DNA of 64,000 nucleotides from Solimonas fluminis (GCF_002930645.1 NZ_PSNW01000005.1:62001-126000); one strand, 5' to 3'; numbered from the stretch's first letter, positions 1-11,239 are shown. The notes: a model not told the origin generated them from the letters alone. A program made the numbers and translations.

Positions 1-1
1 A

Positions 2-1315
2 CTCGGCGCGCCGCTGGGCCTGTCCGCCGGTGCCATGGCCATACCCCTGGCGGCGCTGGAAGCCGAGGGCTACGTCATGCGGGGCGATTTCGAGGGCGCC
101 GGCGAAGAGCAATGGTGCGAGCGCCGCCGCCTGGCACGCATCCATCGCTACAGCCGCGACAAGCGCCGCGCCGAAATCCAGCCGGTGTCGCCGGCGGCCT
201 TCCTGCGCTTCCTGTTCGACTGGCAAGGCCTGGCCGGCGGCGAGCGCCGCGAAGGCGCGCCCGCGCTGGCGCTGGTGCTGTCCCAGCTCGAGGGATTTCC
301 GGCTGCCGCCAGCGCCTGGGAGTCGGAGATTCTGCCCTCGCGCATGCATCACTACGAACCCGCCTGGCTGGACCAGCTCTGCGCCACGGGCCGGACCATC
401 TGGCAGCGCCTGCCCAGCGGCGACGGCAGCAACCGCAAGGCGGCACCGGTACGGGCCACGCCGATCGTGCTGCTGCCGCGCGAGCAGGCCGCGCACTGGC
501 AGGCCGCGGCCGATCACGACCCCGACCTCTCCGGCGCCGCCCACGCGGTGCTCGACGCGCTGCGCACCCACGGCGCCTCCTTTTTCGTCGAGCTGGTCGC
601 CGACTCGGGCCAGCTGCGCAGCCAGGTGGAACAGGCCCTGGGCGAACTGGTGAGCCATGGCCTGGTCACCTCCGACGGCTTCGCCGGCCTGCGCGCGCTG
701 ATCGCCCCGGCCGAGATGAAGGCCCGGCGACTGCGCCGCGGCGGCCTGCAGGCCGCCTTCGCCAATCTCGAAGGTGCCGGCCGCTGGTCGCTGGCAAGGC
801 CGCGCCGCGCGGCGGAGACGCCGGAGCCGGAGGCGCGCGCCGAGCACATCGTGCGCGTGCTGCTGCGCCGTTACGGCGTGGTGTTCCGCAAGCTGCTGGA
901 ACGCGAGCCCTCGCTGCCGCCCTGGCGCGAGCTGTTCTATCTACTGCGCCGCCTGGAAGCGCGCGGCGAGGTGCGCGGTGGGCGCTTCGTCAGCGGCTTC
1001 TCCGGCGAGCAGTTCGCCTTGCCCGAGGCCGCCGGCAGCCTGCGCCGCCATCGCGAGGACGCCGACGCCGCGCTGGTCACGATCTCCGCCTGCGACCCGC
1101 TGAACCTCACCGGCATCCTGCTGCCGGGCGAGCGCGTGCCGGCCACGCCCGGCAACCGCGTGCTGTTCCGCGGCGGCGTGCCGGTGGCCTGCCGGGTCGG
1201 CGGCGAGACGCGCTATCTGGCGCAGGCCGACATCGGGCTGCACGGTGAATGGAAGAGCCGCCTGGTGCGCCGCGTCGATCGCAGCGGGGACGCCGCTACG
1301 GCGGCGAAGCCGTGA
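2..1315 (+). CDS. lhr: Lhr-family ATP-dependent helicase, C-terminal part (5' end outside window)
   Basis: The reading frame is open from the first bases of the window, so this is the C-terminal 437 residues of a larger protein. Lhr (large helicase-related) proteins are superfamily 2 DNA helicases of about 1400-1500 residues linked to DNA repair. The motor domains would lie upstream and are not visible. What is seen is the C-terminal winged-helix/beta-barrel accessory region, ending in the stretch DPLNLTGILLPGERVP and GNRVLFRGGVPVA, which is typical of the Lhr C-terminus. The 3' end overlaps the convergent gene by 20 bp. No frameshift is visible. The family call rests on recognising the tail, so it is good but not complete. 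Confidence 0.8.
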   Translation, partial: LGAPLGLSAGAMAIPLAALEAEGYVMRGDFEGAGEEQWCERRRLARIHRYSRDKRRAEIQPVSPAAFLRFLFDWQGLAGGERREGAPALALVLSQLEGFPAAASAWESEILPSRMHHYEPAWLDQLCATGRTIWQRLPSGDGSNRKAAPVRATPIVLLPREQAAHWQAAADHDPDLSGAAHAVLDALRTHGASFFVELVADSGQLRSQVEQALGELVSHGLVTSDGFAGLRALIAPAEMKARRLRRGGLQAAFANLEGAGRWSLARPRRAAETPEPEARAEHIVRVLLRRYGVVFRKLLEREPSLPPWRELFYLLRRLEARGEVRGGRFVSGFSGEQFALPEAAGSLRRHREDADAALVTISACDPLNLTGILLPGERVPATPGNRVLFRGGVPVACRVGGETRYLAQADIGLHGEWKSRLVRRVDRSGDAATAAKP

Positions 1316-2588
1316 CGAAGCTGAAGCTGTACGGCCGCGCCAGCGCCACGCCGCGGTAGTCCCTGGCCTTCGTCGTCACCACCGCGGTGTAGCGCTCGCC
1401 CGGGCGCAGCGGTTCCTGCAGGCGCAGCTTCACGGCATTGGCGTAGTCGCGCTGCCAGCTGCCCGCCTCCACCACGCCCTTGACGCGGCGACCCTTGTCG
1501 TCGAACAGGCAGAACGTGCCCGGCAGCTCCAGGCTCGCCGGGTCCATGCTGCTGCTGAAGAACACGTGCAGCCAGCGGCTCTCGGTCCAGGACTCGCGCG
1601 CCGGCTCCAGCACCACGTCCAGCGCGCCATGGCCGGGGTAGCTGCCGATCACGGCCGGCGGCAGCGGCCGGGCCGGATCGCCGGTCAGCAGGTCCCAGAG
1701 CTGGCGGTACATGCCCGCCACGGCGTAGCCGCTCTGCACCACCCCGCCCGGCGCGGTGTAGTAGTTGGCCGCCGCCCAGGGCATCTGCAGGCGCATGCGC
1801 GTCACCTCCAACGGCGCGGCGACGCTTTCGGCTTGCACCAGCACGCGCGTGAAGAGGCTGCCGCGCTCGATGGCCTGGGCGTTGACGCCCTGCTCCGGAC
1901 GATTGCGCCGGTAGACCTCCACCAGGTCCGAGGTCGGCGGGAATACCAGCGTCGGCGCGTTCAGCACCAGGCGCCGCTCGGCGATGTTGACCATGTCCAT
2001 CGCGTATTCGATGGCGTTCATCGGCGTGGCGCCGTAGATCTGCTTCAGCGGATCGAGGATCGCCGCCGGCAGCTGCGGCACGAGCTGGCCGATCCATTCC
2101 ACCGAGTTCGGCGTCTCGCCGCGGTGGCGCACCTCGGGCTCGAACTGCGCATCCCAGGTCTGGTCGGTGAAGCCGTGCGCGGCATTGCCGAAGGCGAACG
2201 CGATCAGGTGGCCGCAGCGGTCGGTCAGCAGGTTCAGGTCGATCAGGCCCAGCGGCGGGCGCCGCAGGATCGCCGCGCGGACTTCGCCGCTGCAGCCGGT
2301 CTCTCGCAGGTACTGGATGAACTGGATGGTGAAATCGCCCCAGTGCGCGCGCTCCGCCATGTCGCGGTCGGCCGCCACCAGCGCCCCGGAGCCGTAGCCG
2401 CCGTCCGGGAAGATCGCGCCGGCCAGCAGCGCCGGGCGATGCGCCGTGAGGATGGTCTTGAGCGCTCCATCCTCCAGCGCGTCGCGGCCGAAATCCGCCA
2501 TCGAGGCATGGGTGGCCATGCCGGCGGCCTGGACGGAACCCAGGGACAGGAGCAGCAGCAAGGCGATCAGGCGCATCGGAATCGTCAT
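1296..2588 (-). CDS. Secreted zinc-dependent phospholipase C-like protein
   Basis: A 430-residue exported protein. The N-terminus (MTIPMRLIALLLLLSLGSVQA) is a Sec signal peptide. The following region, with THASMADFGRDAL, HRPALLAGAIFPDGGYGS and HLIAFAFGNAAHGFTDQTWD, has the spaced histidines and aspartates of the bacterial zinc-dependent phospholipase C/S1-P1 nuclease fold. The last ~110 residues (HVFFSSSMDPASLE to PYSFSFVTASPP) look like a bacterial Ig-like domain of the Big_5 type. Its start lies one base beyond the stop of a tiny lipoprotein gene, so the two are probably cotranscribed and translationally coupled. Substrate unknown; lipid hydrolysis at the cell surface is inferred from the family. 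Confidence 0.65.
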   Translation of the reverse strand: MTIPMRLIALLLLLSLGSVQAAGMATHASMADFGRDALEDGALKTILTAHRPALLAGAIFPDGGYGSGALVAADRDMAERAHWGDFTIQFIQYLRETGCSGEVRAAILRRPPLGLIDLNLLTDRCGHLIAFAFGNAAHGFTDQTWDAQFEPEVRHRGETPNSVEWIGQLVPQLPAAILDPLKQIYGATPMNAIEYAMDMVNIAERRLVLNAPTLVFPPTSDLVEVYRRNRPEQGVNAQAIERGSLFTRVLVQAESVAAPLEVTRMRLQMPWAAANYYTAPGGVVQSGYAVAGMYRQLWDLLTGDPARPLPPAVIGSYPGHGALDVVLEPARESWTESRWLHVFFSSSMDPASLELPGTFCLFDDKGRRVKGVVEAGSWQRDYANAVKLRLQEPLRPGERYTAVVTTKARDYRGVALARPYSFSFVTASPP

Positions 2589-2744
2589 TCAGCAGCAGCC
2601 GTCTTCCAGCCGGCGCACGCGCTCCAGCTCGGCACGCGCCGCCGCCTCGGCATCGTCGCCCTGGGCGGAGGCACCGGGTGCGTCGGAGGAGTGGCAGGCG
2701 GCCAGCAGGGCCGCCGCCAGGAACAGGGCGGCAAGGCGGGTCAT
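2589..2744 (-). CDS. Small lipoprotein, 51 aa
   Basis: The protein starts MTRLAALFLAAALLAAC, a signal peptide with a lipobox (LLAAC) so Cys17 would be lipidated. The mature part is only about 35 residues, acidic and Ala/Glu-rich, ending RVRRLEDGCC with two terminal cysteines. An earlier in-frame start would add 47 residues ahead of the signal peptide and is therefore rejected. It ends exactly where the phospholipase-like gene begins, which suggests a two-gene operon. No family is recognised; it may be an accessory of the secreted enzyme. The terminal CC pair is conspicuous for such a short protein and could bind metal or form a disulfide. Confidence 0.6.
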   Translation of the reverse strand: MTRLAALFLAAALLAACHSSDAPGASAQGDDAEAAARAELERVRRLEDGCC

Positions 2745-2890
2745 CGGCGCAGTCTGGTATGGGCGGGTGTCGCCAGGATGACGGGGCCCGCGCGGGATCG
2801 TCACTGGGAAAGATGGCTCCGCCCCCCGGATGCCTGTCGTCGTTTGCAAACGACCTTCCATCCGCCTCCATGGCCAGTTGCACACAAGCT

Positions 2891-2922
2891 CCGTGTAAGT
2901 TTTGTCCTACAACATCAATAAG
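2891..2922 (+). promoter_or_regulatory. Upstream element shared with the paralogous gene at 9741-10664
   Basis: CCGTGTAAGTTTTGTCCTAC (2891-2910), then seven bases and ATAAG (2918-2922), 11 bases before the ATG at 2934. The reverse strand upstream of the paralogue carries CGTGTGTAGTCTTTTGCCTAC, six bases and ATAAG in the same order. The ATAAG may be part of a -10 hexamer. Conservation between paralogues whose coding DNA has diverged suggests a kept regulatory site; the regulator is unknown. Confidence 0.45.
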
Positions 2923-2933
2923 AGACGGCTTAC

Positions 2934-3911
2934 ATGTCAGCCCAAGTCCCCAAGGCCCGCAAGATCACCTGCATCGGTTTCGACTGGCGCGCGGAGGTTT
3001 CGCTGAAGGAAACCCTGGCGCTGCTGCGCGGCAAGACCCGCGAGGCCTGGCAGTACAGCGACGAGCTGACCGCCGACGTGGTGGTCTACGAGACCCATAA
3101 CGTCTTGGCCCAGGCCATGGTCCGCCGCAGCGCGGCCGAGAACACCGGGCGGGTGTTCTTCCCCTCCAGCAGCGAGGACGACAGCGTCCTGACGCTGCGC
3201 TATCCCTTCGGCGCCAGCCGCCTGGTCGCCTGCCTCGACAGCGCCTCGCTGCAGCTCCAGGGCCGCGTGCCGGCGACGGAACAGGCCGAGGCCCCGAGCC
3301 TCTGCCAGCGGCTGGATGACGCGCTGCGCGCGCCCGGCACGCTGGCGGTATCGATCCGCGCCGGCGACCAGCAGGGATGGCTGCGGCTGCCGGAACGGGA
3401 GCTGCACTGGTCGCAGCCGCTGGGCGTCGACGAGATCGCCGGCCTGCTGTCGGGTGAGGTCGAAGTGGAAGCCCTGGGGCCGACCGAAGGCGCCGCGCTG
3501 CGCCGGCTGGAAGCCGCCGCGCGCCACCCGGCCCCGGCGGAGGGGCTGCTCTGGGCCATCGGCATCGCGCGTTCCAAGGGCTCGCTGCTGCCGCGCCTGG
3601 ACATCGCGCGCCCCTGCCGCCTGCGCCGCTGGCCCGATTTCGGCGCCATCGGCCGCCGCAGCCTCGACATCCGCTGCGCCTCGCTGCTGACGCAGCGTGA
3701 ACTGGCCCCCTCGCACCTGGCGATGATGGCCGGCATCCCGCTGGGAGTGCTGGGCAATTTCCTCAATGCCTGCGCCCTGGTCGGCGTACTGGAGCCCGGC
3801 AAGGCGCTGCCCGCCGCCGCCCCGGCACCGCAGGCCCATGCGCTGCCCCAGGAATCCGGCCTGGGCAGCGTTCTGCGTCGCATCCGCACGGCCCTGGCCA
3901 TCGGGCAATAA
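2934..3911 (+). CDS. Uncharacterised protein of GTPase/Roadblock module (copy A)
   Basis: A 325-residue soluble protein with no signal peptide or membrane helix and no family I can name. Residues 10-120 (KITCIGFDWRAEVSLKETLA onward) look like an alpha/beta fold; CIGFDW, VVVYETHN and YPFGASRL are conserved with the copy at 9741-10664. The C-terminal third contains WPDFGAIGRRSLDIRCASLL followed by a helical segment ending GVLGNFLNACALVGVLE, which reads like a winged-helix domain. It opens an operon with the GTPase (one base between stop and next start) and two Roadblock proteins, so it is probably an effector, scaffold or regulator of that GTPase. This role is inference from context only. A proline/alanine-rich tail (residues ~295-315) is probably disordered. 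Confidence 0.8.
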   Translation: MSAQVPKARKITCIGFDWRAEVSLKETLALLRGKTREAWQYSDELTADVVVYETHNVLAQAMVRRSAAENTGRVFFPSSSEDDSVLTLRYPFGASRLVACLDSASLQLQGRVPATEQAEAPSLCQRLDDALRAPGTLAVSIRAGDQQGWLRLPERELHWSQPLGVDEIAGLLSGEVEVEALGPTEGAALRRLEAAARHPAPAEGLLWAIGIARSKGSLLPRLDIARPCRLRRWPDFGAIGRRSLDIRCASLLTQRELAPSHLAMMAGIPLGVLGNFLNACALVGVLEPGKALPAAAPAPQAHALPQESGLGSVLRRIRTALAIGQ

Positions 3912-3912
3912 C

Positions 3913-4464
3913 GTGCGCGAGTACAAGCTCCTGTTTGCCGGGCCGATGGGCGCCGGCAAGACCACCGCGATCGCCGCCATCAGCGATGCCGCGCCGGTGC
4001 GCACCGAGGCGGTCAACAGCGACCGCGTGCAGCACTCCAAGGAGCTGACCACGGTCGGCTTCGACTACGGCGAGATCGCGCTCGACGGCGGCGACCGCCT
4101 GCGCCTCTACGGCATGCCGGGCCAGGACCGCTTCGACTTCATGTGGAAGGTGGCCAGCGAAGGCGCGCTGGGCGTGGTGCTGCTGTCCGACAATTCGCGG
4201 CCCGAGCCGCTGAAGGACCTGGCGCTCTACGTCGAGTCCTTCCGCGCCATGGCGGAGCGCGGCGCCATGGTGATCGGGATCGGGCGGCTCGGCTCGGGCC
4301 ACACCAGCGTCGAGTCCTACACCGCCTGGCTGGCCGGACAGGGCCTGTCGCTGCCGGTGTTCACCGTCGACGTGCGGCGCCGTGACGACGTCCTGCTGCT
4401 GCTCGACGCCCTGCTCTACCAGATCGAGGCCGCCCGTCTGCTGGCGGACACGCCCCATGCTTGA
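3913..4464 (+). CDS. Small Ras-like GTPase (MglA/COG2229-like)
   Basis: A 183-residue single-domain small GTPase. G1/P-loop GPMGAGKT is at residues 10-17; the switch I threonine lies in ELTTVGFDYG; the switch II motif is YGMPGQDRF, with Gly in place of the usual Asp and followed by the Gln expected in this bacterial family. A canonical NKxD (G4) motif is not visible. In Myxococcus-type systems MglA-like GTPases mark a cell pole and control motility or secretion machinery, with Roadblock proteins as activating partners. The GTG at 3913 is chosen because it follows the upstream stop by one base and leads straight into the KLLFAG strand. The 3' end overlaps the next gene by 8 bases. Confidence 0.85.
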   Translation: MREYKLLFAGPMGAGKTTAIAAISDAAPVRTEAVNSDRVQHSKELTTVGFDYGEIALDGGDRLRLYGMPGQDRFDFMWKVASEGALGVVLLSDNSRPEPLKDLALYVESFRAMAERGAMVIGIGRLGSGHTSVESYTAWLAGQGLSLPVFTVDVRRRDDVLLLLDALLYQIEAARLLADTPHA

Positions 4465-4852
4465 CGATACCCAGCTCGAACCCATTCCCGCGCACTTCGG
4501 TGGCGCCCTGGACCGCCTGCTCGCCACGGTGCCCGCACTGACCGGTGCCGTGCTGTCGCGCAGCGACGGCTTCGAGGTGCTGAGCCGCACGCGCGCCGAG
4601 GTGCCGGTGTCGCGCCTGTCGGCGCTGTCCAGCTCGATGGTGGCCCTGAGCCAGGCCGCGCTGCGCGAGGTCGGCATGCACGGCGGCGGCGGCAGCGTGC
4701 TGGTGGAAGGCCAGGACGGAAAGCTGCTGCTGCTGGAGGTGCCGCTGCGCGGCCAGCCGATGGTGCTCGCCGCCATCGGCGGGCCCGACCTGATCACCGG
4801 AACCCTTCTGTGGGCCGCCCGCGACTGCGTGCGGCAACTGATCCAACCCTAA
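4457..4852 (+). CDS. Roadblock/LC7 domain protein 1
   Basis: 131 residues covering a single Roadblock/LC7 fold: an N-terminal helix (FGGALDRLLATVPAL), the TGAVLSRSDGFEVLSRT strand pair, a central helix (VSRLSALSSSMVALSQAAL) and the closing strands KLLLLEVPL and MVLAAIGG. Roadblock proteins such as MglB bind small GTPases and stimulate GTP hydrolysis or act as exchange factors. The ATG at 4457 lies inside the end of the GTPase gene (8-base overlap), which implies translational coupling and probably matched amounts of the two partners. No membrane segment. Confidence 0.85.
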   Translation: MLDDTQLEPIPAHFGGALDRLLATVPALTGAVLSRSDGFEVLSRTRAEVPVSRLSALSSSMVALSQAALREVGMHGGGGSVLVEGQDGKLLLLEVPLRGQPMVLAAIGGPDLITGTLLWAARDCVRQLIQP

Positions 4853-4880
4853 ACCCCCGAAAACAACGGAGTACAACAAG

Positions 4881-5240
4881 ATGAGCAACCTTCAAGAATC
4901 CCTCGACAGCTTCCTCGGCCTGGACGGCGGCTTGTGCAGCGCCCTGGTCGATGCCAACAGCGGCATGATGCTGGGCCAGTCCGGCAGCGGCGTGGACCTG
5001 GAGCTGGCCGCGGCCGGCAACACCGAGGTGGTGCGCGCCAAGCTGAAGACGATGAACTCGCTGAAGCTCAACGACAAGATCGAGGACATCCTGATCACGC
5101 TGGGCAAGCAGTACCACATCATCCGCCCGGTGGCGTCCAAGCCCGGCCTGTTCTTCTACGTGGTGCTGGACAAGACCAAGTCCAACCTGGCCATGGCCCG
5201 CCGCAAGGTGCAGGACGTGGAAGCCGCGCTCTCCATCTGA
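4881..5240 (+). CDS. Roadblock/LC7 domain protein 2
   Basis: 119 residues, a second, shorter Roadblock-like protein: LGLDGGLCSALVDANSGMML, a helix with NTEVVRAKLKTMNSL, then DKIEDILITLGKQYHIIRPV and LFFYVVLDKTKSNLAMAR. It differs clearly from the preceding Roadblock protein, so the operon encodes two paralogous but non-redundant partners, which could form a heterodimer or act at different steps of the GTPase cycle. A GGAG ribosome-binding site lies at 4867-4870. It is the last gene of the module and is followed by a strong terminator. Confidence 0.8.
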   Translation: MSNLQESLDSFLGLDGGLCSALVDANSGMMLGQSGSGVDLELAAAGNTEVVRAKLKTMNSLKLNDKIEDILITLGKQYHIIRPVASKPGLFFYVVLDKTKSNLAMARRKVQDVEAALSI

Positions 5241-5257
5241 GCGCTGCAGCGTTGGGA

Positions 5258-5294
5258 GAAGGGGCCTGGCTCGCGCAGGCCCCTTCTTCTTTCC
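5258..5294 (+). terminator. Rho-independent terminator of the GTPase/Roadblock operon
   Basis: An 11-bp perfect stem, GAAGGGGCCTG at 5258-5268 pairing with CAGGCCCCTTC at 5276-5286, with a 7-base loop, followed by TTCTTT. It lies 18 bases after the last stop codon and also separates the operon from the convergent AsmA-like gene. Confidence 0.85.
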
Positions 5295-5315
5295 CGGCCC
5301 AGCTTCTTTTCCGCC

Positions 5316-8656
<3,341 letters not shown>

Positions 8657-8716
8657 CTATGCTGCGGACGGCACGCGCCCATTCCGGCGCGCGAGCGCAA
8701 AAAACCAGGAGGAAGG

Positions 8717-9613
8717 ATGCAGCCTGCGGATCCGGTCACCACGGTATTCATGCCGATTGCGCTGGGCGTGATCATGTTCGGCCTCGGCCTGTCGCTGCGC
8801 GTCGCCGACTTCACCCGCGTGCTGAAGTATCCCAAGGCCGTGGTGGTGGCGCTGGCCTGCCAGGTCATCCTGCTGCCGCTGGCCTGCGTCGCCATCGCGC
8901 ACCTGTTCGGCCTGGCGCCGGCGCTGGCGGTGGGCCTGATGCTGCTGGCGGCCTCGCCCGGCGGCACCTCCGCCAACCTCTACAGCCACCTCGCCCACGG
9001 CGACGTCGCGCTCAACATCACGCTGACTGCCGTCAACTCGGTGCTGGCGATCCTGACGCTGCCGATCATCGTCAACCTGTCGCTGCAGCACTTCATGGGC
9101 GAGGGCCAGACCCTGCCCCTGCAGTTCTCCAAGGTCGTGCAGGTGTTCACGATCGTGCTCGCGCCGGTGGTGCTGGGAATGGCGCTCAACGCCCACCTGC
9201 CGAAGCTTGCCGCCCTGCTGAGCAAGCCGGTGAAGCTGCTGTCGGTGCTGTTCCTGCTGACCGTGATCGGCCTGGCGCTGTTCAAGTCGCGCGGCGACAT
9301 CGGCGGCTTCGTGGCGGCCGTGGGCCCGGCCTGCCTGGCCTTCAACCTGCTGAGCCTGGCCGTGGGCTACGGCGTGCCCCGGCTGCTGAAGATGGAGGAG
9401 CGCCAGGCCATCGCCATCGGCATGGAGATCGGCATCCACAACGGCACGCTGGCCATCGCCATCGCGCTGTCGCCGCTGATGCTGAACAACCAGGAGATGG
9501 CGGTGCCGGCGGCGGTCTACGGCGTGATGATGTTCTTCACTGCCGCGGCCTTCGGCTACTGGGTGAACCGCAAGAGCCGCGCGGCGGGTTCTGCCGCCGA
9601 TACGGCGTTGTGA
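8717..9613 (+). CDS. Bile acid:sodium symporter (BASS) family transporter
   Basis: 298 residues, almost entirely hydrophobic, with about nine to ten membrane helices. The family marks are visible: LMLLAASPGGTSANLYSHLAHGDVALNITLTA (the SPGGxxSN/T segment of the crossover helix), followed by NSVLAILTLP, and later GMEIGIHNGTLAIAIA. BASS members import organic anions such as bile acids, pantothenate or keto acids together with sodium. The ATG at 8717 has a strong AGGAGGAAGG site. It diverges from thiC; BASS proteins have been linked to thiamine precursors in some genomes, so proximity to the TPP-controlled gene is suggestive, but its own leader lacks a riboswitch. Confidence 0.85.
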   Translation: MQPADPVTTVFMPIALGVIMFGLGLSLRVADFTRVLKYPKAVVVALACQVILLPLACVAIAHLFGLAPALAVGLMLLAASPGGTSANLYSHLAHGDVALNITLTAVNSVLAILTLPIIVNLSLQHFMGEGQTLPLQFSKVVQVFTIVLAPVVLGMALNAHLPKLAALLSKPVKLLSVLFLLTVIGLALFKSRGDIGGFVAAVGPACLAFNLLSLAVGYGVPRLLKMEERQAIAIGMEIGIHNGTLAIAIALSPLMLNNQEMAVPAAVYGVMMFFTAAAFGYWVNRKSRAAGSAADTAL

Positions 9614-9651
9614 TTAAAAGTACAACATAGCTTCTTTATTATATCAAAGAA

Positions 9652-9673
9652 GGCGGCGCCGGTCGGCGCCGCC
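9652..9673 (-). terminator. Terminator downstream of the paralogous gene (minus strand)
   Basis: A 9-bp stem, GGCGGCGCC at 9652-9660 with GGCGCCGCC at 9665-9673, and a 4-base loop. On the minus strand it is followed by TTCTTTGATATAAT, a T-rich tail, as for a Rho-independent terminator. It lies between two convergent genes. Confidence 0.65.
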
Positions 9674-9699
9674 AAGCCCCACTCTTTGATCACGGGTCT

Positions 9700-9740
9700 G
9701 CCGACGCCCTGGCCGTCGCTGCGGCGGCCAGGGCGTCGGC
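9700..9740. repeat. 16-bp perfect hairpin abutting a stop codon
   Basis: GCCGACGCCCTGGCCG (9700-9715) pairs perfectly with 9725-9740 around a 9-base loop. It begins immediately after the TAG of the minus-strand gene. No T tract follows, so it may protect the 3' end of the message rather than terminate; the T-rich hairpin at 9652-9673 is the likelier terminator. Confidence 0.6.
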
Positions 9741-10664
9741 CTAGAACAGCTCGCCGGCCCGCGGCATTGCGGCCGCGAGTTCCGCCGGCACGCCGTCCAG
9801 CAGGCCGCAGAGTGCCGCGGCATTGAGGAAATTGTTGGCCACCTCCGGAGGGATGCCGGCGGCACTGGCCAGCTGCACCGGCGTCATCGCCGCCTGCAGC
9901 AGCAGCGCGCTGCAGCGCAGGTCCGATTTGCGGCTGCCCACGCTGCCGAAATCGGGGCGGCGGCGCAGGCCGTAGGCACGGCCCTCGCCCAGCCGCCGCA
10001 GCAGGCGGCCTCCGGAGGTCGCCACGCCCACCGCCCACAGCGCGGTCTCCCAGGGATGCTGCTGCGGCGTGATCGCCTGCAGCTTGCGCAGCGCGCCGTA
10101 GTCGTCGGCCCGCAGGATCTGGATCTCCACGTCCGGCGCCAGCAGCCGGGCGATCTCGTCGCCGCCCAGCGGCAGCGGCCAGCGCAGCGCCGCCTCCGCC
10201 GGCAGCAGCAGGCCGCGGCGCTCGCCGGTCAGCAGGGCCACGCCGCGCACGCCGGGACTGCGCAGCGCCTCATCCAGGCGCTGGCAGAGGCTGTCCCGCG
10301 CCGGCTCGCCGCGCGGCGCCGGCAAGACCTCGGAGGCATGGTCCAGACAGCGGATCAGGCGGCTGGCACCAATGGGATGACGCAGGCGGCGCTGGGCCTC
10401 GGCGGTTTCGCCGTCGCAGGGCAGGAACAGCTTGCGCGGCGCGGACGGCGGCTCGCGGCGTTCCAGCGCCTGCGCCAGCTGGTTGCCCGGCTCGTAGATC
10501 ACCACGTCCGCCGCGGCCAGCCCGTCGCCGAAGTCCCAGGGCTCGCGGGTCCTGCCGCCCAGCAGCGCCAGCGTCGCGCGCAACGAGCGCTCTGCCTGCC
10601 AGTCGACACCCAGGCAGGCGAGCCGGCGACGCGGAAGCGGCGGCTTGGGGCTCAGGAGGGACAT
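9741..10664 (-). CDS. Uncharacterised protein of GTPase/Roadblock module (copy B, paralogue)
   Basis: 307 residues, clearly homologous over its whole length to the protein at 2934-3911: shared blocks are CLGVDWQAERSLRATLALL, ADVVIYEPGNQLAQAL, GASRLIRCLD, SLCQRLDEALRSPG, LWAVGVA and NNFLNAAALCGLLD. The same alpha/beta N-terminus and winged-helix-like C-terminus (RRRPDFGSVGSRKSDLRC) are present. Unlike copy A it stands alone, with no GTPase or Roadblock gene beside it. Its upstream region resembles that of copy A. It may compete with, replace or regulate copy A in the GTPase module; this is inference. No membrane segment or signal peptide. Confidence 0.8.
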   Translation of the reverse strand: MSLLSPKPPLPRRRLACLGVDWQAERSLRATLALLGGRTREPWDFGDGLAAADVVIYEPGNQLAQALERREPPSAPRKLFLPCDGETAEAQRRLRHPIGASRLIRCLDHASEVLPAPRGEPARDSLCQRLDEALRSPGVRGVALLTGERRGLLLPAEAALRWPLPLGGDEIARLLAPDVEIQILRADDYGALRKLQAITPQQHPWETALWAVGVATSGGRLLRRLGEGRAYGLRRRPDFGSVGSRKSDLRCSALLLQAAMTPVQLASAAGIPPEVANNFLNAAALCGLLDGVPAELAAAMPRAGELF

Positions 10665-10678
10665 GCGTCAGCCTTTTG

Positions 10679-10710
10679 CTTATAGAAGAGTAGGCAAAAG
10701 ACTACACACG
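10679..10710 (-). promoter_or_regulatory. Upstream element of copy B matching that of copy A
   Basis: On the minus strand: CGTGTGTAGTCTTTTGCCTAC (10710-10690), six bases, then ATAAG in CTATAAG, about 15 bases before the ATG. Same order and nearly the same spacing as the element at 2891-2922. TATAAG would serve as a -10 hexamer with GTGTAG 17 bases upstream. Function inferred only from conservation. Confidence 0.45.
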
Positions 10711-10778
10711 GCGGTGGATAAGTCGGCCGGACCGGAGGACCGGCGGTACAGGAACGGGCGATGGCCGGCTAGCGGCCG

Positions 10779-11186
10779 CTACTGCCAGCCCACCACCTCG
10801 TAGCCCTTGTCGGCCAGGCAGCGGTTGACGTAGCTCATGTAGACCGGGCTCGGCTGGTTGCCGCGGAACAGGCCGCGCACCAGGCCGGTGGCGGCGCCCG
10901 CCGCGGCGCCGGCACCCACACCCCGGCCGACGTTGCCGTAGACCGCCCCCGCGGCCGCGCCGCCGACGCTGCCCATCACAGCGCCGCCGGCGGTGGAGCG
11001 CGCCACGTCGCCGCCGCCGCGGCTGAGATCGGCGGAATCGGCCTGCTGGATGCAGGCCTGCACGGCCGCTTCCTGCGCCGGCTTGCCGGCGAGCTGGGAA
11101 GTGGCATTGGGGTAGATCACCGGGCGGGCCGTGGCGCAGCCGGCGAGGAACAGGACGGGGAGCAGCAGCAGGGCTTGGCGTGGCAT
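10779..11186 (-). CDS. Glycine-zipper lipoprotein
   Basis: 135 residues. Signal peptide MPRQALLLLPVLFLAGC with lipobox LAGC, so the cysteine at residue 17 is lipidated. The centre (GGAVMGSVGGAAAGAVYGNVGRGVGAGAAAG, split over residues ~65-100) is a glycine-zipper segment of the kind found in outer-membrane-associated lipoproteins. A C-terminal YVNRCLADKGYEVVGWQ segment resembles the end of small envelope lipoproteins. It is monocistronic, with no clear partner. A cell-envelope role is inferred from the family; nothing more specific can be said. Confidence 0.75.
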   Translation of the reverse strand: MPRQALLLLPVLFLAGCATARPVIYPNATSQLAGKPAQEAAVQACIQQADSADLSRGGGDVARSTAGGAVMGSVGGAAAGAVYGNVGRGVGAGAAAGAATGLVRGLFRGNQPSPVYMSYVNRCLADKGYEVVGWQ

Positions 11187-11239
11187 GAGGGGTCTCCGCG
11201 CTGGGTCACCCTGATCCTACCATTGCCCTATCCCCGAAC

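Noticed and set aside
1245-2921. Long plus-strand frame opposite the phospholipase-like gene
   Set aside because: Low-complexity Arg/Gln/His-rich translation with no ribosome-binding site; the minus strand carries a clear signal peptide and domain. It is a GC-driven shadow.
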